Shown in pieces: positions 53,456-61,930 of a DNA stretch of 64,000 nt. Position 1 is the first letter of the stretch; every line of letters starts with the position of its first letter. The notes beneath the pieces are model-generated. The model was not told where the DNA came from and did no database searches. It worked only from the letters and a program-made list of their open reading frames with translations. Origin of the DNA: SSF14 sp037045585 (lineage in GTDB: Bacteria; Actinomycetota; Acidimicrobiia; Acidimicrobiales; Microtrichaceae); the NCBI GenBank assembly GCA_037045585.1, contig JBAOIR010000078.1, positions 1-64,000 of the forward strand, read 5' to 3'. The translations under genes were made by a program, and so were the position numbers.

Positions 53456-54690
53456 TTGTCGGGGTGTGCGTCGCGGCGCTGCTCTCTTCGTGCGCGGACC
53501 TGGGCCCGTCGGTGGTGCGGACTCCCGTCGGGCAGGTCGCCGACAGTGCCCTGGCGGGCGCCGGGCCCGCCCGGTGCGATCTTCCCTCCGCCGGTGCCGA
53601 CTTCGAGATGGTCGCTCCGGAGGCGGTGGGTGTCGACGGCGCTGCGGTGCGGGCCACGATCGACGAGCTCTCGACCCCGATGACTCGGTCGCTGCGGATC
53701 TACCGGCACGGGTGCCTCATCGGTCAGAGCCGGCGAGATCTCACGTCGGCCCACGAGCCGGCGCCGCTCTTCTCGATGACCAAGAGCGTCGTCGCGTTGG
53801 CAGTAGGTCGAGCAGTGACCTTGGGTGCCGTCGAGCTGGACTCCCCGATCGGGCGCTATCTGCCCGATCTCGACGCAGCGCACGCCGCGATCACGGTCCG
53901 GCAGCTCCTGACCCAGACGTCGGGCCTCCGGTTCGGATGGGTCAACGACCTCCTGGGCTCGACCGAGGACTCGGTGGGCGAGGCGATGTCGATGCCGCTC
54001 GTCCACGAGCCCGGCGCGGTGTTCGAGTACGCGCAGACGACGGTCACGACACTGGCGTTCGTGGTGGAGCGGGCTGTGGGTCAGGACTTCCAGGCCTTCG
54101 TGTCCGAGCAGTTGTTCGAACCGATCGGGATCCTCCCCGGAACGTGGCGCTGGTCCCGCGACGGCGTCGGACACACGCAGGGTTACGCCTGGCTCGACCT
54201 GACCCCTGCGGACATGGCTCGGCTCGGCAGCCTCACGCTCGCTCGCGGCGACTGGCGCGGTGAGCATCTGATCGATGCCGGCTACATCGGCGAGATGGAT
54301 GACGGCACTGCGGCGAACGCCGGATACGGGTTCTTGTCGCAGACCAACATCGGGCAGTGGCACATCGGGACGTTCGGAGGGGTCCGGCGCGAGCGGCGGG
54401 TGATCGCGTCGGCGCCGCCGGACACGCTGATCTTCTCCGGCTTCCTGGAACAAGCGACCTACGTGGTGCCGAGCCTCGACCTCGTGGTGGTGCGGTTCGG
54501 CCTCCCACCGGAGGCGCAGTGGAAGGACCATCTCTTCCGCAGCCTGCTGCCCGGCATTCCGGGAGCAGATGTGTTCGAAGGTCCGGTTCCACCGGCCGAT
54601 CCGATCGACTGGGACTGGACCCAGATCCTCGACATCGGAGCGCTGATCCGTCGCAACGAGGCCATTCGGACCGATCCGACCCGACCGTGA
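53456..54690 (+). CDS. Serine-hydrolase lipoprotein, class C beta-lactamase family
   Basis: A penicillin-binding-protein-like hydrolase. The signal region VGVCVAALLSSCADLG ends in a lipobox (LSSC), so the mature protein is probably lipid-anchored outside the membrane. The nucleophile motif is LFSMTKSV (SxxK), the second motif FEYAQTTV (YxN-like with Gln in place of Asn) and a third HIGTFGG. AAGGGGAGG precedes a TTG at 53456, which is out of frame by one base; adding one G to the GGGG run restores MSGVCVAALLSSC. Otherwise the first in-frame start is the GTG at 53464. About 410 residues. The substrate could be a peptide or ester. Confidence 0.8.
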
Positions 54691-54712
54691 TCCGACCGAT
54701 GTCTGGATCGGG

Positions 54713-54742
54713 TTGGCGTCGGGCACAGGAAGGGCCTACAGT
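54713..54742 (+). promoter_or_regulatory. S10 operon promoter
   Basis: TTGGCG (54713-54718), 18-bp spacer, TACAGT (54737-54742), followed by a leader of about 80 bp to rpsJ. Confidence 0.68.
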
Positions 54743-54791
54743 TGCCGCCGCACCGGGCACGCCCGGAACGTTCCTTGTCAATCGAAGTGCA

Positions 54792-54815
54792 GTCGAGCAC
54801 CGCGAGGTGCTCGAC
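54792..54815 (+). promoter_or_regulatory. S10 leader hairpin with GCGA loop
   Basis: GTCGAGCACC and GGTGCTCGAC form a perfect 10-bp stem closed by a GCGA (GNRA) tetraloop, 16 bp before the rpsJ ATG. L4 represses the S10 operon through leader hairpins in E. coli; a similar role here is inference. Confidence 0.5.
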
Positions 54816-54831
54816 AGAAGTGTGAGAGAGC

Positions 54832-55149
54832 ATGGCTGACCAGAAGATCCGCATCCGACTCAAGGCGTACGATCACGAGATCATCGACCAGTCGACCCGC
54901 AAGATCGTCGAGACGGTCGTCCGGACGCAGGCCAAGATCAAGGGCCCGATCCCGCTCCCGAGCGAGAAGCACCGGTTCACGGTCATCCGCTCGCCCCACA
55001 AGTACAAGGACTCACGCGAGCACTTCGAGATGCGGATTCACAAGCGGCTCATCGACATCCTCGAGCCCACCCCCAAGACCATCGACTCGTTGCAGCGCCT
55101 CGACCTCCCGGCTGGCGTCGACATCGAGATCAAGATCCAGAACGCCTAG
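54832..55149 (+). CDS. rpsJ: 30S ribosomal protein S10
   Basis: S10 (105 residues) binds the 30S head and, as NusE, joins antitermination complexes with NusG. The sequence is complete: KIRIRLKAYDHEIIDQSTRK, GPIPLPSEKHRFTVIRSPH (the S10 loop) and FEMRIHKRLIDILEPT. The stop lies within a small palindrome (GCCTAG-TCA-CTAGGC, 55144-55158). A 284-bp gap, unusually long for this operon, separates it from rplC. Confidence 0.97.
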   Translation: MADQKIRIRLKAYDHEIIDQSTRKIVETVVRTQAKIKGPIPLPSEKHRFTVIRSPHKYKDSREHFEMRIHKRLIDILEPTPKTIDSLQRLDLPAGVDIEIKIQNA

Positions 55150-55208
55150 TCACTAGGCAACAAGGGCGTTGTCCCTCGTCCGGCCCCGAGCCGGATGCCA
55201 CACAGAGT

Positions 55209-55238
55209 TTGGTTGCGACCACGCGTCGCGGCTAACCT
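55209..55238 (+). promoter_or_regulatory. Possible internal promoter before rplC
   Basis: TTGGTT (55209-55214), 18-bp spacer, TAACCT (55233-55238), in the 284-bp rpsJ-rplC gap. The rest of the gap contains a small TCCGGC/GCCGGA stem (55179-55195) and nothing else recognisable. Confidence 0.55.
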
Positions 55239-55433
55239 TTGCAAGTCGTGTGAACGGGCAGACCTCGAGTCGGCTGTCACACCAGCGAATCGACGTTCGG
55301 CCAGGCCTCCGGGAACCAGTCGGCACAACCGAGAGATCGCTCCGCCTGGCCCTGCCCTGCGGAGCGTTCGCGTGAAGGGCTCCGCTGCCGCCACAGACGT
55401 GGTGCGTACGAGCCAGGAGCGAAAGAGATCGTC

Positions 55434-56096
55434 ATGGCGACGAAGACAATTGTTGGTGAAAAAGTCGGAATGACTCAGGTGTGGGATGACAACAACAACG
55501 TCATCCCCGTCACGGTCGTCCGGGTCACGCCCTGCCGGGTGGTCCAGGTGAAGACACCTGACTCCGACGGCTACAGCGCGCTACAGGTCACGTACGGGTC
55601 CAAGGACCCGCGCAAGCTGACCAAGCCGGTGGCCGGGCACTACGAGAGCGCCGGCGTGGACCCTGGCATCAAGCTGGTCGAGCTGCGGATCGATGATGTG
55701 TCGTCCTATTCGGTCGGCCAGGAGATCTCGGTCGACCTGCTCGAAGCCGGCGAGCGGATCGACGTGACCGCCGTCAGTAAGGGCAAGGGCTTCGCCGGTG
55801 TCATGAAGCGTCACAACTTCGGTGGCATGAGCGCCTCCCACGGTACGCACCGGACCCACCGCAAGCCCGGCTCGATCGGCCAGTGCGCCACCCCCTCCCG
55901 CGTGTTCAAGGGCATGCGCATGGCGGGCCAGATGGGCAACGAGAAGGTCACCATCTTGAACCTCAAGGTCGTGCAGGCCGACGCAGAGCAGAATCTGCTC
56001 CTCGTGAAGGGTGCGGTTCCCGGCCCCAACGGCGGCATCGTCCTGATCCGTGACGCCGTCAAGGGCGGCAAGAGCACCGCGAAGGGCGGCCAGTGA
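55434..56096 (+). CDS. rplC: 50S ribosomal protein L3
   Basis: L3 (220 residues) is an early assembly protein whose loop reaches the peptidyl-transferase centre. VGEKVGMTQVWDDNNNVIPV opens the protein; the loop FGGMSASHGTHRTHRKPGSI contains the glutamine methylated by PrmB in GSIGQC. The C terminus is the usual lysine/glycine-rich tail. CAGGAGCGAAAG lies upstream of the ATG. Its TGA overlaps the rplD start. Confidence 0.97.
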   Translation: MATKTIVGEKVGMTQVWDDNNNVIPVTVVRVTPCRVVQVKTPDSDGYSALQVTYGSKDPRKLTKPVAGHYESAGVDPGIKLVELRIDDVSSYSVGQEISVDLLEAGERIDVTAVSKGKGFAGVMKRHNFGGMSASHGTHRTHRKPGSIGQCATPSRVFKGMRMAGQMGNEKVTILNLKVVQADAEQNLLLVKGAVPGPNGGIVLIRDAVKGGKSTAKGGQ

Positions 56097-56737
56097 TGAG
56101 CAGCATCACGCTCAAGAAGCAGACCGGCGCCGACGCCGGCACCGTCGAGCTCGACGACGCCGTCTTCGGCCTCGAGCCCAACGTCCCGGTCATGCACCAG
56201 GTCGTCGTCGCACAGCTCGCCGCCGCCCGCGCCGGCACGCAGTCGACCAAGACCCGCGCCGAGGTCTCCGGTGGCGGCGCCAAGCCGTTCAAGCAGAAGG
56301 GCACCGGTCGCGCTCGCGCCGGTTCGACCCGCTCGCCGAACTGGCGTGGCGGCGGTGTGGCCCTCGGCCCGAAGCCCCGCAAGTACGACCAGCGCACCCC
56401 CAAGAAGATGAAGAAGCTGGCACTCCGGTCCGCGCTCAGCGACCGCGCCGCCGACGACAAGGTCATCGTCGTCGAGTCCTGGAGCTTCGACGCCCCCAAG
56501 ACGAGCGATGCCCGCAAGGCGCTCGCCTCGCTCGGTGTCGAAGGTCGTGCCCTCGTCGTTCTCAACCCGACCGACATCACGGCCTGGAAGAGCTTCCGCA
56601 ACCTCGAGTCGGTGCACGTCATCAGCCTCGGCGAGCTGAACACCTACGACGTGCTCGTCTCGGACTACGTCGTCTTCACCCAGGACAGCCTGCCGAGCAG
56701 CGCCCCGGCAACGAACGAGTCGGAGGACGACCAGTGA
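56096..56737 (+). CDS. rplD: 50S ribosomal protein L4
   Basis: L4 (213 residues) lines the exit tunnel and in many bacteria represses the S10 operon. The tunnel loop reads KPFKQKGTGRARAGSTRSPN and continues GGGVALGPKPRKYDQRTPKK; the globular part has VVESWSFDAPKTSDARKAL and DYVVFTQDSL. A short acidic end follows. The ATG at 56096 shares a base with the rplC stop; a GTG three bases earlier is also possible. Confidence 0.97.
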   Translation: MSSITLKKQTGADAGTVELDDAVFGLEPNVPVMHQVVVAQLAAARAGTQSTKTRAEVSGGGAKPFKQKGTGRARAGSTRSPNWRGGGVALGPKPRKYDQRTPKKMKKLALRSALSDRAADDKVIVVESWSFDAPKTSDARKALASLGVEGRALVVLNPTDITAWKSFRNLESVHVISLGELNTYDVLVSDYVVFTQDSLPSSAPATNESEDDQ

Positions 56738-57033
56738 AGGATCCGCACGAGATCATCATCCGCCCGGTCGTGAGCGAGAAGTCCTACGCCCTCATCGAGG
56801 AGAAGGTGTACACGTTCGTCGTGGCGCCGAGCGCCTCGAAGATCGAGATCCGTCAGGCCGTCGAGGCGATCTGGCCGGGCACCAAGGTCGTCAAGGTCAA
56901 CACCTTGAACCGCAAGGGCAAGTCGAAGCGTGGCCGTCGTACGGCGCGCACCACGAAGTTGCCCGACCGCAAGCACGCCATCGTCACGCTCACGAGCGAC
57001 AGCGATGACATCGAAATCTTCCAGGCCGGCTGA
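56734..57033 (+). CDS. rplW: 50S ribosomal protein L23
   Basis: L23 (99 residues, GTG start overlapping the rplD stop) sits at the tunnel exit and is the docking site for trigger factor and SRP. The sequence is complete: DPHEIIIRPVVSEKSYALIE, YTFVVAPSASKIEIRQAVEA, the rRNA-binding loop NRKGKSKRGRRTARTTKLPD and the edge strand HAIVTLTSDSDDIEIF. Confidence 0.96.
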   Translation: MKDPHEIIIRPVVSEKSYALIEEKVYTFVVAPSASKIEIRQAVEAIWPGTKVVKVNTLNRKGKSKRGRRTARTTKLPDRKHAIVTLTSDSDDIEIFQAG

Positions 57034-57044
57034 GAGGCACGATC

Positions 57045-57881
57045 ATGGCACTTCGCAAACGTAAGCCCACCAGCCCCGGTCGCCGCTTCCAGACCGTCTC
57101 CGACTTCGCCGAGATCACCTCGACGACGCCGGAGAAGTCGCTGCTGGCGCCCAAGCACCGCACCGGCGGTCGCAACAACTACGGCCGCAAGACCGCCCGC
57201 CACCGCGGTGGCGGCCACAAGCAGCAGTACCGCATCATCGACTTCAAGCGGAACAAGGACGGCGTGCCCGCCAAGGTCGCGACCATCGAGTACGACCCCA
57301 ACCGCACCTGCCGCATCGCGCTCCTCCACTACCTCGATGGCGAGAAGCGCTACATCCTCGCCGCCAAGGACCTCAAGGTCGGCGACACGGTTCAGTCGGG
57401 CCAGGGCAGCGACATCCGTCCCGGCAACGCTCTTCCGCTGCGCTACATCCCCGTCGGTACCGTCGTGCACAACGTCGAGTTCTACCCGGGTGGCGGCGGC
57501 AAGATGGCCCGCTCCGCCGGCGCCAGCGTCCAGCTCGTCGCCAAGGAAGGCGACTACGCCACGCTGCGTCTTCCGTCCACCGAAATGCGTCGCGTCCCGA
57601 TCGACTGCCGCGGCACCGTCGGCGAGGTCGGCAACTCCGAGCACGAGCTGATCAAGATCGGCAAGGCCGGCCGCAACCGCTGGAAGGGCGTCAAGCCGCA
57701 GACCCGTGGTGTTGCCATGAACCCCGTCGACCACCCTCACGGTGGTGGCGAGGGCAAGACATCGGGTGGTCGTCACCCGGTGTCCCCGTGGGGCAAGCCC
57801 GAGGGCCGCACCCGTGACAAGAACAAGCCGTCCCAGCAGCTCATCGTGCGTCGCCGCCGTACCCGCGGCTCGCGCCGATAA
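57045..57881 (+). CDS. rplB: 50S ribosomal protein L2
   Basis: L2 (278 residues) is needed for subunit joining and peptidyl transfer. The N-terminal RNA-binding region has KRKPTSPGRRFQTVSDFAEI and GRNNYGRKTARHRGGGHKQQ, followed by the OB and SH3-like domains. MNPVDHPHGGGEGKTSGGRH holds the conserved histidine near the peptidyl-transferase centre. The basic C terminus ends RRRRTRGSRR. The ATG lies 11 bp after rplW. Confidence 0.97.
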   Translation: MALRKRKPTSPGRRFQTVSDFAEITSTTPEKSLLAPKHRTGGRNNYGRKTARHRGGGHKQQYRIIDFKRNKDGVPAKVATIEYDPNRTCRIALLHYLDGEKRYILAAKDLKVGDTVQSGQGSDIRPGNALPLRYIPVGTVVHNVEFYPGGGGKMARSAGASVQLVAKEGDYATLRLPSTEMRRVPIDCRGTVGEVGNSEHELIKIGKAGRNRWKGVKPQTRGVAMNPVDHPHGGGEGKTSGGRHPVSPWGKPEGRTRDKNKPSQQLIVRRRRTRGSRR

Positions 57882-57893
57882 GGGAGATATCAG

Positions 57894-58172
57894 ATGCCCC
57901 GCAGTCTCAAGAAGGGTCCGTTCGTCGACGACCACCTGCTCAAGAAGGTCGACGCGTTGAACGAGGCCGGCAACAAGACGGTCATCAAGACCTGGTCTCG
58001 TCGCTCGACGATCATCCCGGACATGGTCGGTCACACGATCGCCGTGCACGACGGTCGCAAGCACGTTCCCGTGTACATCACCGAGTCGATGGTCGGTCAC
58101 AAGCTCGGCGAGTTCGCGCCGACCCGCACCTTCAAGTTCCACGCCGGCCAAGAGAAGTCGGGGCGGCGCTGA
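57894..58172 (+). CDS. rpsS: 30S ribosomal protein S19
   Basis: S19 (92 residues) lies on the 30S head and touches A- and P-site tRNA. It reads PRSLKKGPFVDDHLLKKVDA, WSRRSTIIPDMVGHTIAVHD and HVPVYITESMVGHKLGEFAP, all canonical. The stop overlaps the rplV ATG by one base, so the pair is coupled. Confidence 0.97.
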   Translation: MPRSLKKGPFVDDHLLKKVDALNEAGNKTVIKTWSRRSTIIPDMVGHTIAVHDGRKHVPVYITESMVGHKLGEFAPTRTFKFHAGQEKSGRR

Positions 58173-58861
58173 TGGCATTCGGAGTCAAGACCAACGAACG
58201 GCCCGGCACCCGTGCCGAGCTCAAGTTCGCCCGCTTCTCGGCGTACAAGGCGCGGGAGGTGCTCAACCTCATCCGCAACAAGCCGGTCGCCGAGGCGCAG
58301 GCCATCCTGCAGCTCACCGAGCGCGGCGCGGCCGATCCGATCCTGAAGGTGCTCAACTCGGCAATCGCCAACGCCGAGCACAACGACGGCATTGCCGCCG
58401 ACGAGCTCTACGTCTCGGCCTGCTTCGCGGATGAGGGCCCGACGCTCAAGCGCTTCCGCCCCCGTGCCCGTGGCCGGGCCGGTCGGATCAACAAGCGCAC
58501 CTGTCACATCACCGTGATCGTCAGCCGGTTCTCCGCCGACGAACTCGAGGCCGCTCGTGCCAAGCAGGCCCGTCGGGGTACCGCTCCCGGTGCCGCCGCA
58601 TCCCGCTCCCGCCGCGTCGCCGGCAGCCGCAAGTCCGGTGAGTCCGCTGCCCCGGCAGCCGCGACCCCGACCGACGAGGCTCCGCTCGATCAGGATTCAG
58701 GGACCGACGCACCGGCATCAGATGAGGTGCTGGTCGACGAGGTCGTCGCCTCTGACGCTCCCGTCGACGAGATCACCGATGAGACCGTCACCGATGAGGT
58801 CGCCGACGAAGCCACCGAAGACGACGCTGCAACCGACGCTTCCGAAGAGGGAGACAAGTAA
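58172..58861 (+). CDS. rplV: 50S ribosomal protein L22 with long C-terminal extension
   Basis: L22 (229 residues against about 110-120 normally) lines the exit tunnel. The core (1-130) has ARFSAYKAREVLNLIRNKPV, ILKVLNSAIANAEHNDGIAA and the tunnel hairpin RFRPRARGRAGRINKRTCHI, where macrolide resistance changes occur; no deletion is seen. About 100 residues follow, first basic and Ala/Arg/Ser-rich, then acidic with repeated Asp, Glu, Val and Thr up to the end. The extension would lie at the outer surface near the tunnel mouth. Its function is unknown. Confidence 0.95.
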   Translation: MAFGVKTNERPGTRAELKFARFSAYKAREVLNLIRNKPVAEAQAILQLTERGAADPILKVLNSAIANAEHNDGIAADELYVSACFADEGPTLKRFRPRARGRAGRINKRTCHITVIVSRFSADELEAARAKQARRGTAPGAAASRSRRVAGSRKSGESAAPAAATPTDEAPLDQDSGTDAPASDEVLVDEVVASDAPVDEITDETVTDEVADEATEDDAATDASEEGDK

Positions 58862-59763
58862 TGGGCCAGAAGGTCAACCCCTACGGCTTCCGTCTCGGAA
58901 TCACCACCGAGTGGAAGTCCCGCTGGTTCGCCAGCCGCCAGGAGTACGTCGACAACGTCATCGAGGACTGGAAGATCCGTGACTTCCTCATGACGCAGCT
59001 GCCCCATGCAGCGATCAGTCGTGTCGAGGTCGAGCGGACCCGCGATCGACTCCGCGTCGATGTGCATACCGCTCGTCCGGGCATCGTGATCGGCCGTCGT
59101 GGCTCCGAGGCCGATCGCCTCCGCGCCGGGCTCACCAAGATCTCCGGCAATGCCAAGGTCCAGCTCAACATCCAGGAGATCAAGCAGCCCGAGCTCGACG
59201 CTGCCCTGATCGCCCAGGGTGTCGCCGACCAGCTCGTCGGCCGTGTCGCCTTCCGTCGTGCCATGAAGCGCGCCGTGCAGAACGCCCAGAAGGCCGGCGC
59301 CAAGGGCATCCGTGTCCAGTGCTCGGGCCGCCTGGGTGGCGCCGAGATGAGCCGCACGGAGTGGTACCGCGAAGGTCGTGTGCCGCTGCACACGCTTCGT
59401 GCCGACATCGACTACGGCTTCCGCGAGGCCCACACCACCTACGGCCGCATCGGCGTCAAGGTGTGGATCTACAAGGGCAACATCCTGCCCTACAAGCCGC
59501 AGACCGACGACAAGGCCGTCCGCGAGGCTGCACTTGCCGTCGGGGACACCGCTGGCGAGCCCAAGGCTCCCCGTCGTGTGGTGTCGTCCGCCGCCAAGAA
59601 GCGCGCCGACGTCGCTCCCGCCGACGAGGTCGAGGAGTCCACGCCGTTGGTGAAGGAGGCCGATCCGGATCTGGAGCGCCTCCTCGAAGAAGAAGAGCAG
59701 ATCGAACGTGCGACGCGTCAGCATCACGAGACGCCGCACTTCCGTCCCGGGGATGGTGACTGA
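58861..59763 (+). CDS. rpsC: 30S ribosomal protein S3 with C-terminal extension
   Basis: S3 (300 residues) forms part of the mRNA entry channel. The KH domain carries the GxxG loop in RPGIVIGRRGSEADRLRAGL, and the C-terminal domain has GRLGGAEMSRTEWYREGRVP and TTYGRIGVKVWIYKGNILP. The last 70 or so residues form an extension ending in acidic, Glu-rich sequence (LEEEEQIERATRQHHE) beyond the bacterial core of about 210-230. The ATG overlaps the rplV stop. Confidence 0.96.
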   Translation: MGQKVNPYGFRLGITTEWKSRWFASRQEYVDNVIEDWKIRDFLMTQLPHAAISRVEVERTRDRLRVDVHTARPGIVIGRRGSEADRLRAGLTKISGNAKVQLNIQEIKQPELDAALIAQGVADQLVGRVAFRRAMKRAVQNAQKAGAKGIRVQCSGRLGGAEMSRTEWYREGRVPLHTLRADIDYGFREAHTTYGRIGVKVWIYKGNILPYKPQTDDKAVREAALAVGDTAGEPKAPRRVVSSAAKKRADVAPADEVEESTPLVKEADPDLERLLEEEEQIERATRQHHETPHFRPGDGD

Positions 59764-59766
59764 GTC

Positions 59767-60183
59767 ATGTTGATGCCGAGAAAGGTCAAGCACCGCAAGC
59801 AGCATCGCGGCCGCTTGACCGGAGCCACCAAGGGTGCCCCGTCGGTCACCTACGGCCAGTACGGAATCCAGGCGCTCGAGCCCGGGTGGATCACCGCCCG
59901 CCAGATCGAAGCAGCCCGTATCGCCATGACCCGCCACATCAAGCGTGGCGGCAAGGTGTGGATCAACATCTTCCCGGACAAGCCGATCACGCAGAAGCCT
60001 GCCGAGACCCGCATGGGTTCGGGCAAGGGCAACCCCGAGAAGTGGGTCGCCGTGGTTCGCCCGGGTCGTGTGATGTTCGAGCTGTCGTACCCCGACGAGG
60101 AGATCGCCCGTGGCGCCCTCAACCGGGCCATCCAGAAGCTGCCCGTCAAGGCACGCATCATCAAGCGTGAGGAGGACTTCTGA
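59767..60183 (+). CDS. rplP: 50S ribosomal protein L16
   Basis: L16 (138 residues) lies at the A-site tRNA elbow and is a late assembly protein. It begins MLMPRKVKHRKQHRGRLTGA and contains WITARQIEAARIAMTRHIKR, the loop RMGSGKGNPEKWVAVVRPGR near the A site, with the arginine hydroxylated in some bacteria, and IARGALNRAIQKLPVKARII. The ATG at 59767 is chosen because the MLxPRKVKHRK start is typical; 59773 is the alternative. Confidence 0.97.
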   Translation: MLMPRKVKHRKQHRGRLTGATKGAPSVTYGQYGIQALEPGWITARQIEAARIAMTRHIKRGGKVWINIFPDKPITQKPAETRMGSGKGNPEKWVAVVRPGRVMFELSYPDEEIARGALNRAIQKLPVKARIIKREEDF

Positions 60184-60404
60184 TGGCGAAGACCATCGTC
60201 CGCGACCTCGGTGACCGCGAGCTCCTCGACGAGCTCGCCAACCGCCGCAAGGTGCTCTTCGAGCTCCGGTTCAAGCTGGCCACCGGCTCGCTCGAGACCA
60301 CCTCGAAGCTTCGCGAAGAGAAGCAGCAGATCGCCCGGATCCTCACCGAGCTCCGCGAGCGTGAGATCGCCGCCGCCGAGGCGGCCGCCGAGAAGGAAGC
60401 CTGA
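60183..60404 (+). CDS. rpmC: 50S ribosomal protein L29
   Basis: L29 (73 residues) is a two-helix protein beside L23 at the tunnel exit. VRDLGDRELLDELANRRKVL and the signature ELRFKLATGSLETTSKLREE are followed by the second helix and a short Ala/Glu tail. Start and stop overlap rplP and rpsQ by one base each. Confidence 0.95.
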   Translation: MAKTIVRDLGDRELLDELANRRKVLFELRFKLATGSLETTSKLREEKQQIARILTELREREIAAAEAAAEKEA

Positions 60405-60685
60405 TGGCAGAAGCAACCGAGACCACAACGAGCGAGCGCAACGCCCGCAAGGTCCGCGAGGGCCTCGTCACGTCGAACGCCATGGACAAGACGGCCATCG
60501 TCACGGTGACCGAGCGCGTTCGCCACAAGAAGTACAGCAAGACGCTGCAGCGCAACACCAAGCTCTACGTCCACGACGAGACCAACGATCTCAACGTGGG
60601 TGACAAGGTGCGGGTCGCCGAGACCCGGCCGCTGTCCAAGCTGAAGCGCTGGCGCATCGTCGAAGTCCTGGAGCGTGCACGATGA
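60404..60685 (+). CDS. rpsQ: 30S ribosomal protein S17
   Basis: S17 (93 residues) is a primary 16S-binding OB-fold protein. After a variable Thr/Glu-rich N terminus it reads VREGLVTSNAMDKTAIVTVT, RHKKYSKTLQRNTKLYVHDE and the signature GDKVRVAETRPLSKLKRWRI. The stop overlaps the rplN start (ATGA). Confidence 0.97.
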   Translation: MAEATETTTSERNARKVREGLVTSNAMDKTAIVTVTERVRHKKYSKTLQRNTKLYVHDETNDLNVGDKVRVAETRPLSKLKRWRIVEVLERAR

Positions 60686-61050
60686 TCCAGCAGGAATCGC
60701 GACTCCGCGTCGCCGACAACTCCGGCGCCAAAGAGGTGCTCTGCATCAAGGTGCTCGGCGGCTCCCGTCGCCGCTACGCCTCGATCGGCGACATCTTCGT
60801 CGCCACCGTCAAGGACGCCCTCCCGGGGGCGTCGGTCAAGAAGGGCGACGTCGTGAAGTGCGTGGTCGTGCGGGTGAAGAAGGAGAAGCGTCGTCCGGAC
60901 GGCTCCTACATCCGTTTCGACGAGAACGCCGCCGTCCTCATCAACGATGCCCGGCAGCCTCGCGGCACCCGTATCTTCGGCCCGGTCGGCCGTGAGCTGC
61001 GTGACAAGAAGTTCATGCGCATCGTCTCGCTCGCACCGGAGGTGCTGTGA
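60682..61050 (+). CDS. rplN: 50S ribosomal protein L14
   Basis: L14 (122 residues) forms an inter-subunit bridge and binds the silencing factor RsfS. The sequence is canonical: IQQESRLRVADNSGAKEVLC, KKGDVVKCVVVRVKKEKRRP and GTRIFGPVGRELRDKKFMRI with the C-terminal LAPEVL. Confidence 0.98.
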   Translation: MIQQESRLRVADNSGAKEVLCIKVLGGSRRRYASIGDIFVATVKDALPGASVKKGDVVKCVVVRVKKEKRRPDGSYIRFDENAAVLINDARQPRGTRIFGPVGRELRDKKFMRIVSLAPEVL

Positions 61051-61358
61051 TGAAGATCCGCAAGGGCGACCGCGTGGTCGTGCTCGCCGGCAAGGACAAG
61101 GGCAAGGAGGGCACGGTCACCCGTGCCATCCCCAAGGCCGACAAGGTCGTCGTCGAAGGGGTCAACGTGGCGCAGCGTCACCGCAAGCCCACCAAGGCGA
61201 TGGAGCAGGGCGGCATCATCCAGATCGAGATGCCGATCCACGTGTCGAACGTGGCGCTCATCGATCCCGACGGCAAGCCCACCCGCGTCGGGTACCGGGT
61301 CGAGTCCGACGGAACCAAGACCCGGGTCAGCCGGCGGACCGGAGCGGAGCTCTCATGA
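61050..61358 (+). CDS. rplX: 50S ribosomal protein L24
   Basis: L24 (102 residues) starts 50S assembly. The KOW motif is RKGDRVVVLAGKDKGKEGTV, then GVNVAQRHRKPTKAMEQGGI and the C-terminal domain IHVSNVALIDPDGKPTRVGY. The ATG at 61050 shares a base with the rplN stop; a GTG three bases earlier is possible. The end overlaps rplE by 4 bp. Confidence 0.96.
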   Translation: MKIRKGDRVVVLAGKDKGKEGTVTRAIPKADKVVVEGVNVAQRHRKPTKAMEQGGIIQIEMPIHVSNVALIDPDGKPTRVGYRVESDGTKTRVSRRTGAELS

Positions 61359-61927
61359 CCACCGACACCAACATCGTCCCCCGCCTGAAGACCGTCTACA
61401 ACGACGAGATCCGCGGCAAGCTCCTCACCGAGTTGGGCCTCTCCAACGTGATGGAGGTTCCCCGCCTCGAGAAGATCGTGATCAACGTCGGTGTCGGCGG
61501 TGCCATCGAGCACAAGCAGCTCATCGACAAGGTCGTCAACGAGATCACGATCATCGCCGGCCAGAAGCCGGTCGTGACGAAGGCGAAGAAGTCGATCGCT
61601 GGGTTCAAGCTCCGTGAGGGCAACCCGATCGGCGTGAAGGTGACGCTTCGTGGCAACCAGATGTGGGAGTTCTTCGACCGTCTCGTGACGCTCGCCATCC
61701 CCCGCATCCGTGACTTCCGCGGTCTCAACCCCCGCGCCTTCGACGGCCGAGGCAACTACACCTTCGGTGTCACCGAGCAGCTGATCTTCCCCGAGATCGA
61801 CTACGACCAGGTCGACGTGTCCCGAGGTATGGACATCACCATCGTCACCACCGCACGCAACAATGCCGAGGGCAAGGCGCTCCTCGACGCATTCAAGTTC
61901 CCGTTCCGACGCGAAGGGCAGCAGTAA
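61355..61927 (+). CDS. rplE: 50S ribosomal protein L5
   Basis: L5 (190 residues) binds 5S rRNA and the P-site tRNA elbow. It has VPRLEKIVINVGVGGAIEHK, the basic segment KPVVTKAKKSIAGFKLREGN and RIRDFRGLNPRAFDGRGNYT, ending FPFRREGQQ. The ATG at 61355 overlaps the rplX stop. rpsN follows 3 bp later. Confidence 0.97.
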   Translation: MTTDTNIVPRLKTVYNDEIRGKLLTELGLSNVMEVPRLEKIVINVGVGGAIEHKQLIDKVVNEITIIAGQKPVVTKAKKSIAGFKLREGNPIGVKVTLRGNQMWEFFDRLVTLAIPRIRDFRGLNPRAFDGRGNYTFGVTEQLIFPEIDYDQVDVSRGMDITIVTTARNNAEGKALLDAFKFPFRREGQQ

Positions 61928-61930
61928 GCC

